Below, in pieces: positions 15,187 through 22,042 of a stretch of DNA of 36,735 bases. The position numbers and the translations under genes were made by a program. Under the pieces are notes generated by a model. The model ran no database searches, had not been told where the DNA came from, and saw only the letters and a list, made by a program, of their open reading frames with translations. The DNA is taken from the NCBI GenBank assembly GCA_020854115.1, contig JADZGC010000001.1:1-36735 (forward strand), read 5' to 3'. Within the stretch, counting starts at the first letter, position 1. Each line of letters opens with the position of its first letter. This stretch comes from a bacterium (GTDB lineage: Bacteria; Patescibacteriota; Saccharimonadia; CAILAD01; GCA-016700035).

Positions 15187-17178
15187 ATCAAACGAGCAAT
15201 CTTTGGGAATACTTCGAGTCAGCTGACTCTCAAGCGGCCAGGCAATAAGCATGAGCTCGCCATTCAGGAGAGCGAGACATGGTCTCAGGCTGTTTTGCCC
15301 GGTAGTGGTGAGGCGTCTGAGTCTCGCCAGACTATGCAGTCGGGTTATATCCGTTGGTTTATTGGCGCGGTTGCGTTAGTGGGTCTAATACTGATTGGGC
15401 AATTAGCGCAATTGCAGCTCATACAGGGGGCACGCTATCAAGCACTCGCAGATGGGAATCGTGTGCGGCAAACGGTTTTGCGGGCTCCTCGCGGGGCAAT
15501 CTACGATCGTCATGGCGAACTTCTGGCGCGCAATGTTGCGAACTTCGATCTGGTTGCTGTTCCTGCACGCATGCCCAAGAAACCTCAAGATCGCCAACAA
15601 GTCTATGACGAATTGAGCCGCATCATGCAGCGTTCAACTGATGATTTGCAAAAACAGATCGAAAAAGATGGTCGACAATCACCAGCGCCGGTGCTCATTC
15701 AGCCTAATGTTGAGCGCGATGTCGCGCTGGCTATAGAGGAGCGGATGAGTAAGTTGCAAGGCGTAAATCTCGAGACAAATCCGGTACGAGAATATGTTGA
15801 TCAGGGCTACTTGGCGCATTTTCTCGGATATACAGGTCGCGTATCGGGTGATGACCTCAAGGCTCACCCTGATTATCAGCAGACTGACTATATCGGTAAG
15901 GTTGGCTTGGAGCGCGCCTATGAGTCTGATCTACGTGGCCGTGATGGCGCCGAGCAGACCGAAGTCGATGCGACCGGAAAGCCGATTAAGGTGCTGGCGA
16001 GCAAAGATTCTGCGCCAGGTAACTCTCTACGGCTCAGTATCGATTTTGGTCTTGAGAAAATAATGGCTGAGAGTCTTACGAAATATATGACAGCTGCCGG
16101 AAGTACTCGTGCTGCCGGCGTGGCCCTCAACCCACAGACAGGCGAGATCTTGGCTGTCGTCAATGTGCCCACCTACGATACGAATCTTTTCGCGAAAGGC
16201 ATCAAGCAGGAGGCGTATACGTCCCTCGTCAATAACCCCGATCGACCGCTTTTTAATAAGGTTACAGCTGGTGGGTATCCGATCGGTTCTACTATCAAAC
16301 CGCTCGTTTCGCTGGCTGCACTTCAGGAAGGGGTGATCAATAATTCGACTACCATAAATGACACCGGGAAGATTGAAGTGGTAAATATTTATGATCCTTC
16401 AATTGTCTATACCTTCAAGGGATGGAAGCCAGAAGGATTAGGGCTAGTGAATGTTTATCGAGCGATAGCGATGAGCTCGGATGTATTTTTCTATTACGTT
16501 GGTGGTGGGTATCAGGATTTTCGAGGCCTGGGGATATCACGACTTCTGAAATACTATAATTTGTTTGGCTTTGGTCAAAAGACCGGCATCGACAGCGGGG
16601 ACGAAGCTGCTGGATATGTGCCTACGCCAGAGAAGAGAAAACAGCAGACAGGAGAGGATTGGGGAACGGGAAATACATATAATATGTCGATCGGACAAGA
16701 CGATATGCGAGTCTCACCTCTGCAGTTAGCAGTAGCTATCGCAGCGATTGCGAATAATGGTAAAGTTACGCGTCCCCATATGGTGAGTGCAGTCATTGAT
16801 ACCCAAGGAAAAGTAGTACGTGAGATTAAGCCGGAAGTAGTCCGTGAGGGATTTTTGAGTCAGGCGAATATTGAAATTGTGAAACAGGGGATGCGCCAGA
16901 CGATGCTTGAGGGCACGGGCTGTTGTTCTACGAATCGCGAAGTGCCGGTGCCGGTCAGTGGCAAGACGGGTACAGCCGAAACAAGTTCGGAGGGGTATGA
17001 TGGTAAAAATCCTCGCACTAGACCGCATGCGTGGTTTGAAGCGTTTGCACCGAGTGACAATCCGGAGATTGTGGTCGTGGCTTTGGTCGAAAATTCAGGT
17101 GAAGGTGCAGAATACGCTTTGCCAGTCGTGCGTGACACTTTGAAGTGGTATTTTACGGTCGGTAAGCAGCCACGATAG
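15187..17178 (+). CDS. mrdA: Penicillin-binding protein 2 (class B PBP, elongation transpeptidase), apparent ATC start
   Basis: PBP2 cross-links peptidoglycan during rod elongation. Counted from the ATC at 15187 (663 residues), there is a transmembrane segment at about 56-76, a PBP dimer domain beginning RAPRGAIYDRHGELLARN, and the transpeptidase motifs STIK (Ser368, Lys371), SSD (430-432) and KTGTAE (Lys593). The frame opens at 15169. AGGAGGGG at 15172-15179 lies about eight bases before ATC AAA CGA, an ideal start context but for the codon. The first in-frame standard codons are CTG 15223 and TTG 15295, both without a ribosome site. It closes the mreBCD cluster; rodA is not in the window. 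Confidence 0.9.
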   Translation: MKRAIFGNTSSQLTLKRPGNKHELAIQESETWSQAVLPGSGEASESRQTMQSGYIRWFIGAVALVGLILIGQLAQLQLIQGARYQALADGNRVRQTVLRAPRGAIYDRHGELLARNVANFDLVAVPARMPKKPQDRQQVYDELSRIMQRSTDDLQKQIEKDGRQSPAPVLIQPNVERDVALAIEERMSKLQGVNLETNPVREYVDQGYLAHFLGYTGRVSGDDLKAHPDYQQTDYIGKVGLERAYESDLRGRDGAEQTEVDATGKPIKVLASKDSAPGNSLRLSIDFGLEKIMAESLTKYMTAAGSTRAAGVALNPQTGEILAVVNVPTYDTNLFAKGIKQEAYTSLVNNPDRPLFNKVTAGGYPIGSTIKPLVSLAALQEGVINNSTTINDTGKIEVVNIYDPSIVYTFKGWKPEGLGLVNVYRAIAMSSDVFFYYVGGGYQDFRGLGISRLLKYYNLFGFGQKTGIDSGDEAAGYVPTPEKRKQQTGEDWGTGNTYNMSIGQDDMRVSPLQLAVAIAAIANNGKVTRPHMVSAVIDTQGKVVREIKPEVVREGFLSQANIEIVKQGMRQTMLEGTGCCSTNREVPVPVSGKTGTAETSSEGYDGKNPRTRPHAWFEAFAPSDNPEIVVVALVENSGEGAEYALPVVRDTLKWYFTVGKQPR

Positions 17179-17206
17179 CGCTCGTGACAAACTGTCGTCA
17201 AACCCC

Positions 17207-17236
17207 TTGACCGGCAAAATATGACGCGTATATAAT
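17207..17236 (+). promoter_or_regulatory. greA promoter (TTGACC-18-TATAAT)
   Basis: TTGACC at 17207-17212 and a perfect TATAAT at 17231-17236 are 18 bases apart. Transcription would begin near 17243, leaving a 114-base leader that includes a T-rich stretch (CTTTTCTTTTTT near 17290) after a weak hairpin, possibly an attenuator. Confidence 0.8.
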
Positions 17237-17356
17237 ACGTTCCGACAAGGATTACAACCTGTGTTAATTACCGAGGCTCTTCGAGGGGCTTTTCTTTTTT
17301 GGAGGGCATAGCTCGACGGGAAGGGCAAGGTATTTCATATAAGGAGAACTACAGCC

Positions 17357-17818
17357 ATGGCAAAGAAAGAATTTTATGTTACCAAGGATGGTCTAGACAA
17401 GCTTCGAACCGAGCTCGATGATTTGGTGCAAGTACAGCGCAAGAAAATTGCAGCAGCCCTCAAAGAAGCCAAGGAATTTGGTGATCTCTCGGAGAATGCA
17501 AGCTGGGATGATGCAAAGGAGCGCCAAGCGTTTATCGAAGGCCGTATTGCTGAGATCGAGCATATTTTAAAGAACTCCGTGGAAATTGCCGAATCACATG
17601 GTGATGTTGTTTCGGTTGGTTCGACGGTACATGTAGAGCTGGAGACTGGTGAGCAGCAGTTTCAGATCGTTGGTTCGACTGAAGCTGATCCAGAATCAGG
17701 TAAGATTAGTAACGAAAGTCCGATTGGGAAGGCTCTTCTTGGGAAGAAGCCTGGTGATGAGGTAGAAGTAGACGTGCCGGCGGGTACTATGGTCTATAAG
17801 ATCAAAAAGATTGCATAA
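17357..17818 (+). CDS. greA: Transcript cleavage factor GreA
   Basis: GreA rescues backtracked RNA polymerase by stimulating transcript cleavage. The 153-residue protein has the N-terminal coiled-coil domain with the acidic tip GDLSENASWDDAKERQAF (Asp and Glu coordinate the catalytic magnesium) and the C-terminal FKBP-like domain (VGSTVHVELETGEQQFQIVGS, then SPIGKALLGKKPGDEVEV). Length is standard. AAGGAG about ten bases upstream supports the ATG. It is monocistronic between its own promoter and terminator. Confidence 0.96.
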   Translation: MAKKEFYVTKDGLDKLRTELDDLVQVQRKKIAAALKEAKEFGDLSENASWDDAKERQAFIEGRIAEIEHILKNSVEIAESHGDVVSVGSTVHVELETGEQQFQIVGSTEADPESGKISNESPIGKALLGKKPGDEVEVDVPAGTMVYKIKKIA

Positions 17819-17844
17819 AACTCACTACACAATAATCCAAGCCG

Positions 17845-17869
17845 AAGCCCGCCATTAGGCGGGCTTTCT
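17845..17869 (+). terminator. Intrinsic terminator after greA
   Basis: AAGCCCGCC pairs perfectly with GGCGGGCTT around ATTA and is followed by TTC. Confidence 0.88.
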
Positions 17870-17900
17870 GGTTCTAAACCTGATACACTAAGGAGTAACT

Positions 17901-19457
17901 ATGGAAGCACAAAACACATCGCAATATTGGCTAGATGCCATACTTGATACCGTTGAGCAGCGTGCTGCTGGTCAGCCCGTCTTAGTCTGCTCTGGGATAA
18001 CCCCTTCAGGCCCATATCACGTCGGGCATGCGCGCGAGATCCTAACCGCTGAGGCAGTGCGGCGCGGCTTAGAGTTGCGTGGTCTGGAAGCTCGACATAT
18101 GCATAATGTAGATGACTTTGACGCTTTGCGAAAACGTTACGCCTACTTACCAGAATCCTACGAACAAGAAGCCGGCAAGCCAGTGTACATTGTCCCAGCA
18201 CCGGACGGTCGTTCGGCAAGTTATGCCGAGCAATACTTTTCTGCCTACGCTGCGGCTGCCGAGAAGCTCGGTATTCCGATGGAGATATGGCGATCACATG
18301 AAGAGTATCAGGCCGGTAAGTTTGCGGAAGTCATTACGACAGCTCTTCAGCGACGTGATGACATAGCGCGCATTCTTGAAACCATCTCACATCGAGAAGT
18401 CCCGACCGATTGGCAGCCTGTGCAGATTCTTGATGCAGCGACGCAGAACTTGCGGACTGCTGAATTCCTGTCTTTTGATACTGAAGCTGGGCTAGTGGAA
18501 TATCGTTCGGCTGACGGCGCGGTGAAGCAAGCCGATATCCGAGCTGGCGAAGTGAAGCTCGATTGGCGCGTCGACTGGCCAGCTCGTTGGCATATGCTTG
18601 GCGTGACTGTCGAAGGTTTCGGTAAAGAGCACGCCACTAAGGGTGGAAGCTATGATACTGGGTCGGCGATTCAGCGCGAAGTATTCGGTACCGAGCCGCC
18701 AATTCCGGTGCCATTTAACCCCATTAATCTCAAGGGCGACACACGCAAGATGTCGAGCTCGATTGGTAATCTCGTGACTATCGATCAAGCTTTGGAATTT
18801 ATTCCGCCTGACGTGTTGCGCTACTTTGTGTTTAAGAGTATGCCATCGAAAGTGCTCGAGTTCGATCCAGGGCTAGGCATGTATAACCTCATCGATGAGT
18901 TTGCTGCGACAGAAGCAGCCGTACAGGCAGGGCTTGAAGCGCAGTTTGAGCAAGCTTGGAGGGTATCGGTTCTCGACCCATCTGATGCGACCATCTCTAC
19001 TATTCCATATTCTCACCTCGTGACAACCTATCAAGCCGCCCGACAGCAAGAAGAAGCGACGCTCGCTCTGCTCAAGAAAACACATCCAAGTCAGGTAGAG
19101 GCCGAAGGAGCGGTCATTCAGCGTGAGCTAACATACATCAAAAACTGGTTGCAAACGGAATATGCACCAGAGTCGATCAAGTTTGCGCTAGCTGATGAGC
19201 TGCCAGATGTTACTCCCACGGCTGAGGGGGCTGATTTCTTGCAGACTCTAGCGAGTGACTATCCGGAAACGCCAGAGGCAGAGGTGGTGCAGACGCTAAT
19301 TTTTGAGACTGCAAAAGCACACGATGTGCAGCCACGCGATGGGTTTAAGCTACTCTACCGGTTGTTTATTCAGAAAGATGCTGGTCCGAAGTTAGGTGGA
19401 TTCTTGGCTGACCTGGATCGTGACTTCGTTATGGCGCGCTTAAGGCGTGAGCGGTAG
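17901..19457 (+). CDS. lysS: Class I lysyl-tRNA synthetase
   Basis: The 518-residue protein belongs to the class I (archaeal-type) LysRS family, not the class II enzyme found in most bacteria. The HIGH-type signature is PSGPYHVGHARE (His40-His43) and the KMSKS loop reads KMSSS (from Lys283), inside NLKGDTRKMSSSIGN. It charges tRNA-Lys in the cytosol. AAGGAG six bases upstream supports the start. The serS gene follows nine bases downstream. Class I LysRS is common in Patescibacteria, spirochaetes and some alphaproteobacteria. Confidence 0.95.
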   Translation: MEAQNTSQYWLDAILDTVEQRAAGQPVLVCSGITPSGPYHVGHAREILTAEAVRRGLELRGLEARHMHNVDDFDALRKRYAYLPESYEQEAGKPVYIVPAPDGRSASYAEQYFSAYAAAAEKLGIPMEIWRSHEEYQAGKFAEVITTALQRRDDIARILETISHREVPTDWQPVQILDAATQNLRTAEFLSFDTEAGLVEYRSADGAVKQADIRAGEVKLDWRVDWPARWHMLGVTVEGFGKEHATKGGSYDTGSAIQREVFGTEPPIPVPFNPINLKGDTRKMSSSIGNLVTIDQALEFIPPDVLRYFVFKSMPSKVLEFDPGLGMYNLIDEFAATEAAVQAGLEAQFEQAWRVSVLDPSDATISTIPYSHLVTTYQAARQQEEATLALLKKTHPSQVEAEGAVIQRELTYIKNWLQTEYAPESIKFALADELPDVTPTAEGADFLQTLASDYPETPEAEVVQTLIFETAKAHDVQPRDGFKLLYRLFIQKDAGPKLGGFLADLDRDFVMARLRRER

Positions 19458-19460
19458 AAT
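19455..19460 (+). promoter_or_regulatory. Possible -10 box of serS, six bases before the ATG
   Basis: TAGAAT overlaps the lysS stop and ends six bases before the serS start codon, the same geometry as at frr and the MazG-like gene. No Shine-Dalgarno is seen and no clear -35. Confidence 0.35.
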
Positions 19461-19466
19461 AGTAGT

Positions 19467-20693
19467 ATGTTAGATCTGAAATACGTCCGAGAACACATAG
19501 ACGAGCTGAAACACAACGTAGAGCGGCGCGGACTGAGTGCTGACCTGGAGCGCTGGGTGAAGCTTGATGAGCGCCGGAGTGAGCTTATTCCGCAGGTTGA
19601 TGAGTTGCGAGCAGCACTCAAACTTTCTGGTAAGCCGAGCCCGGATGAGCTGGCTGATCTCCAAAAGGCCAAGACTGAGCTTACGAAGAAGCAAGAAGAA
19701 CTCCAGTATATCGAGCAGGAGTGGAAGACGCTGTGGGGAGATATCCCGAACCTGATTGCGCCAAATACGCCCGAGGGTGGAGAAGAAGCGAATCGTGAGG
19801 AGCGTCAGGGTGGCGTCAAGCCGACTGGGCTCGAGCGTTATCGCGATCACCTAGAGCTGAATGAGAAGCTAAGGTTTGTGGATTTTGAGGCGGGTGCGAA
19901 GGTTGCCGGCAGCCGGTTCTACTTCCTCAAGGGCTCTGGAGTTAAGCTGTGGCGCGCTTGCGTGTCGCTGATTAGTGACGTGATTGCCGAAGAAGGCTTC
20001 GAGCTGATGATGGTGCCGCATATGGTGAATACTCGGGTTGCTGAAGGTACTGGCTTCTTGCCACGCGGTGAGGAGCGCCAGATTTACAAGGTCGAGGGCG
20101 AAGATCTCAATCTTATCGCTACTGCTGAGCTGCCGCTTACTGGCATGTATATGGATGACATTATCGATGTCTCGCAGCCACAACTTATGGCCGGGATTTC
20201 ACCATGCTATCGGCTGGAGGGCGGGACATATGGCAAATTCTCCAAGGGTCTCTTCCGTGTGCATCAGTTTGAAAAATTAGAAATGTACGCTTATACCAGA
20301 CCAGAAGACAGCGATGCAATGCTGCAACGCATCCTCAAGCTCGAAGAAAAGATCTGTAGCTTACTCGAGATTCCATATCGTGTCATTCGTATCGCTGATG
20401 GGGATCTGTCAGCTCCGGCGTATGAGAAATATGACATCGAATATTGGAACCCTACAGATAATACATGGCGTGAACTCACGAGCTGTAGTAATTGCACCGA
20501 CTATCAGGCTCGCCGGTTGAATATCCGCTATCGATCAGATGCGGGTGATCTGGCGCACGTGCACACACTTAATGGCACTGCCATCACGAGCTCGCGCACC
20601 ATCGTGGCATTGCTCGAAAATCACCAGACCGCCGATGGCAATGTCCACATACCAGCCGTGTTACAAAAACATTATGGAAGGGAAACACTATGA
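19467..20693 (+). CDS. serS: Seryl-tRNA synthetase
   Basis: SerRS charges tRNA-Ser and tRNA-Sec. The 408-residue protein has the N-terminal coiled-coil tRNA-binding arm (about 1-105), then class II core motifs: motif 2 in GLFRVHQFEKLEMYAY, ELTSCSNCTDYQARRLNIRYR, and the closing NGTAITSSRTIVALLENHQ of motif 3. Length is close to the usual 420-430. The last four bases overlap the next gene (ATGA). Confidence 0.96.
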   Translation: MLDLKYVREHIDELKHNVERRGLSADLERWVKLDERRSELIPQVDELRAALKLSGKPSPDELADLQKAKTELTKKQEELQYIEQEWKTLWGDIPNLIAPNTPEGGEEANREERQGGVKPTGLERYRDHLELNEKLRFVDFEAGAKVAGSRFYFLKGSGVKLWRACVSLISDVIAEEGFELMMVPHMVNTRVAEGTGFLPRGEERQIYKVEGEDLNLIATAELPLTGMYMDDIIDVSQPQLMAGISPCYRLEGGTYGKFSKGLFRVHQFEKLEMYAYTRPEDSDAMLQRILKLEEKICSLLEIPYRVIRIADGDLSAPAYEKYDIEYWNPTDNTWRELTSCSNCTDYQARRLNIRYRSDAGDLAHVHTLNGTAITSSRTIVALLENHQTADGNVHIPAVLQKHYGRETL

Positions 20694-21046
20694 TCAAGAT
20701 TAACCTGACTGTACGCAAGTTCGACGCCGACAGCGAACTGAAGCGCTATATTGAGCGCAAGCTCTCAAAGCTTGATCGATATTTCCCACATTCTCATCGA
20801 CCGACTGGCATGCGCGTCGAATTGCATCGCGATGAAGCGGCTGATCCAGCTAAGCGATACTCGGGTTTAGCGCACATCTCTGTAGCCAAGCAGGAAATTG
20901 TCGCCGAGACCGCAAGCATGAATCCGCATACGGTTGTGGACATCCTCGAAGCCAAGCTCAAAGAACAAATTCGCAAATACAAGGCCAAGCACGCGCCTAA
21001 GCGTCTAAATGTACGCAAGTTCTTCCAGGCCGAAGTTACCGAATAG
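20690..21046 (+). CDS. hpf: Short ribosome hibernation promoting factor (HPF/RaiA family)
   Basis: The 118-residue protein has the beta-alpha-beta-beta-beta-alpha fold of the S30Ae family: MIKINLTVRKFDADSELKRY, then YIERKLSKLDRYFP, the E(L/M)H...AHISVAKQEIVAE strand region and a basic C-terminal helix ending HAPKRLNVRKFF. It binds the 30S decoding site in stationary phase. It is the short form without the dimerising tail. Its ATG overlaps the serS stop by four bases, so it is translated together with serS. Confidence 0.9.
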   Translation: MIKINLTVRKFDADSELKRYIERKLSKLDRYFPHSHRPTGMRVELHRDEAADPAKRYSGLAHISVAKQEIVAETASMNPHTVVDILEAKLKEQIRKYKAKHAPKRLNVRKFFQAEVTE

Positions 21047-21049
21047 ATA

Positions 21050-21077
21050 TTGACATTATTACAAAAATCTGTATAAT
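21050..21077 (+). promoter_or_regulatory. Consensus promoter (TTGACA-16-TATAAT) of the first Cys-pair gene
   Basis: Both boxes are perfect: TTGACA at 21050-21055 and TATAAT at 21072-21077. It lies directly after hpf and leaves a leader of about 95 bases before the ATG at 21180. Confidence 0.88.
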
Positions 21078-21179
21078 CATTAGGTTTGGGTACTGATCAT
21101 TTGTCATGGTCGGTATTGAGCCTTGGCATGCAATGTGTCATCAATTGACTCCACTGGTGTAAATATAAAGGATGCTGTT

Positions 21180-21515
21180 ATGCGTAATCCCACGAATAAC
21201 TCTCAGGGCGAAATCAGAATTCCTTGTCCTATATGTGGTGCAAACCCGAGTCGAAGCGTCTTCGAAATCATCCAGGGGATAGTGTCAGGGAACCTAGCTC
21301 AGGTTGAGTTTGACTGCCATATTTGCGGACGACATACGGCAGTTTGGATGTCGCCTGAAATCGAGCTCCAGCTTATGATTCTTGGCTTTTATGGCCCTGA
21401 TTGCTTGCAAAAACGAGGGCTAGATCTCGTTCACACGCCATACATCGCATGGTGTCCAGCCGGAAACAACAATCCAGAACACCTAGAGATCATGTTGCCA
21501 AGGGAACATTCCTGA
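21180..21515 (+). CDS. Small protein with two CxxC pairs (zinc-ribbon-like), function unknown
   Basis: The 111-residue protein has CPICG near residue 16 and CHICG about 33 residues later, the spacing of a single zinc ribbon formed by two Cys pairs. Beyond these it has a helical stretch (SPEIELQLMILGFYGPDCL) and a loose C-terminus with one more Cys. There is no signal peptide. I chose the ATG at 21180, which has AAAGGA eight bases upstream, over a TTG at 21123. It has its own perfect promoter and a terminator. Function unknown; a small nucleic-acid or protein-binding adaptor is possible. Confidence 0.65.
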   Translation: MRNPTNNSQGEIRIPCPICGANPSRSVFEIIQGIVSGNLAQVEFDCHICGRHTAVWMSPEIELQLMILGFYGPDCLQKRGLDLVHTPYIAWCPAGNNNPEHLEIMLPREHS

Positions 21516-21531
21516 TCGAGCAATTCAATGT

Positions 21532-21567
21532 ATCGGCTTCCCTCTATCTGTAGTGAAGCCGATTTTT
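21532..21567 (+). terminator. Intrinsic terminator after the first Cys-pair gene
   Basis: ATCGGCTTC (21532-21540) pairs perfectly with GAAGCCGAT (21554-21562), followed by TTTTT. Confidence 0.92.
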
Positions 21568-21568
21568 C

Positions 21569-21597
21569 TTGCCGACAGACATGATCGGGCGCATAAT
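21569..21597 (+). promoter_or_regulatory. Promoter of the second Cys-pair gene (TTGCCG-17-CATAAT)
   Basis: The -35 and -10 boxes are 17 bases apart and begin immediately after the preceding terminator. The predicted start is about 26 bases before the chosen TTG start codon. Confidence 0.55.
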
Positions 21598-21629
21598 ACG
21601 CAGTACGCACCTTGCTTCAAGGGGGAACG

Positions 21630-21968
21630 TTGAGATTAGTTCTGGTGACCTGTAGTGTTTGCGGTGACAAGAAAATTTGGGCGAAAGATATACAGGTACG
21701 GATTTGTGTTGAGACCGGGGAAAGCTCATATGTTCTTCGGTGTCCTACTTGCTCTGGTATTCAAGTTCGAGCTTCTGATGAGAGTGTAGATATTATCTTA
21801 ATATCTGCCGGGGCGCGTATAGACTATTGGCATAGGCCTGCAGAGCTTGATGAAGAGCACATAGGGCCGGTCATTGGTGTCGATGATCTCATTGACTTCC
21901 ATGAATTACTGGACGATCCGAATGCTCTCTGGGAAGATATCTCCCGAAATGGGCCCACACCCTATTAA
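21630..21968 (+). CDS. Zinc-ribbon protein of an actinobacterial-like conserved family, function unknown
   Basis: The 112-residue protein has CSVCG and CPTCS pairs about 35 residues apart, then a conserved-looking acidic half: [20 protein letters not shown] and [13 protein letters not shown]. From memory this layout (VTCPxCGD, a VRVC strand, RCPxC, a W-PAEL motif, then DDLLDFHxLL) matches a widespread uncharacterised actinobacterial protein family; I cannot search to confirm. The TTG at 21630 was chosen because AAGGGGGA precedes it at short spacing; a TTG at 21612 and a GTG at 21645 are alternatives. Own promoter and terminator flank it. Confidence 0.65.
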   Translation: MRLVLVTCSVCGDKKIWAKDIQVRICVETGESSYVLRCPTCSGIQVRASDESVDIILISAGARIDYWHRPAELDEEHIGPVIGVDDLIDFHELLDDPNALWEDISRNGPTPY

Positions 21969-22001
21969 GCTCGTTTCTCAAAGAAGAAGCGAGCTATTTT
22001 T
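21968..22001 (+). terminator. Intrinsic terminator before secA
   Basis: AGCTCG (21968-21973) and CGAGCT (21990-21995) form the stem, followed by ATTTTTG. Confidence 0.8.
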
Positions 22002-22022
22002 GTATCTGCAAAAGATGTTTTC

Positions 22023-22031
22023 TGCTATACT
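22023..22031 (+). promoter_or_regulatory. Extended -10 box (TGC-TATACT) of secA
   Basis: TATACT at 22026-22031, preceded by TG, ends 11 bases before the secA ATG. The leader would be about five bases. No Shine-Dalgarno is visible. Confidence 0.5.
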
Positions 22032-22042
22032 TATCAGGTTAT

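Noticed and set aside
21106-21162. Possible 18-residue leader peptide before the first Cys-pair gene
   Set aside because: No Shine-Dalgarno, no run of a single amino acid and no obvious attenuator; it is likely a chance short frame.
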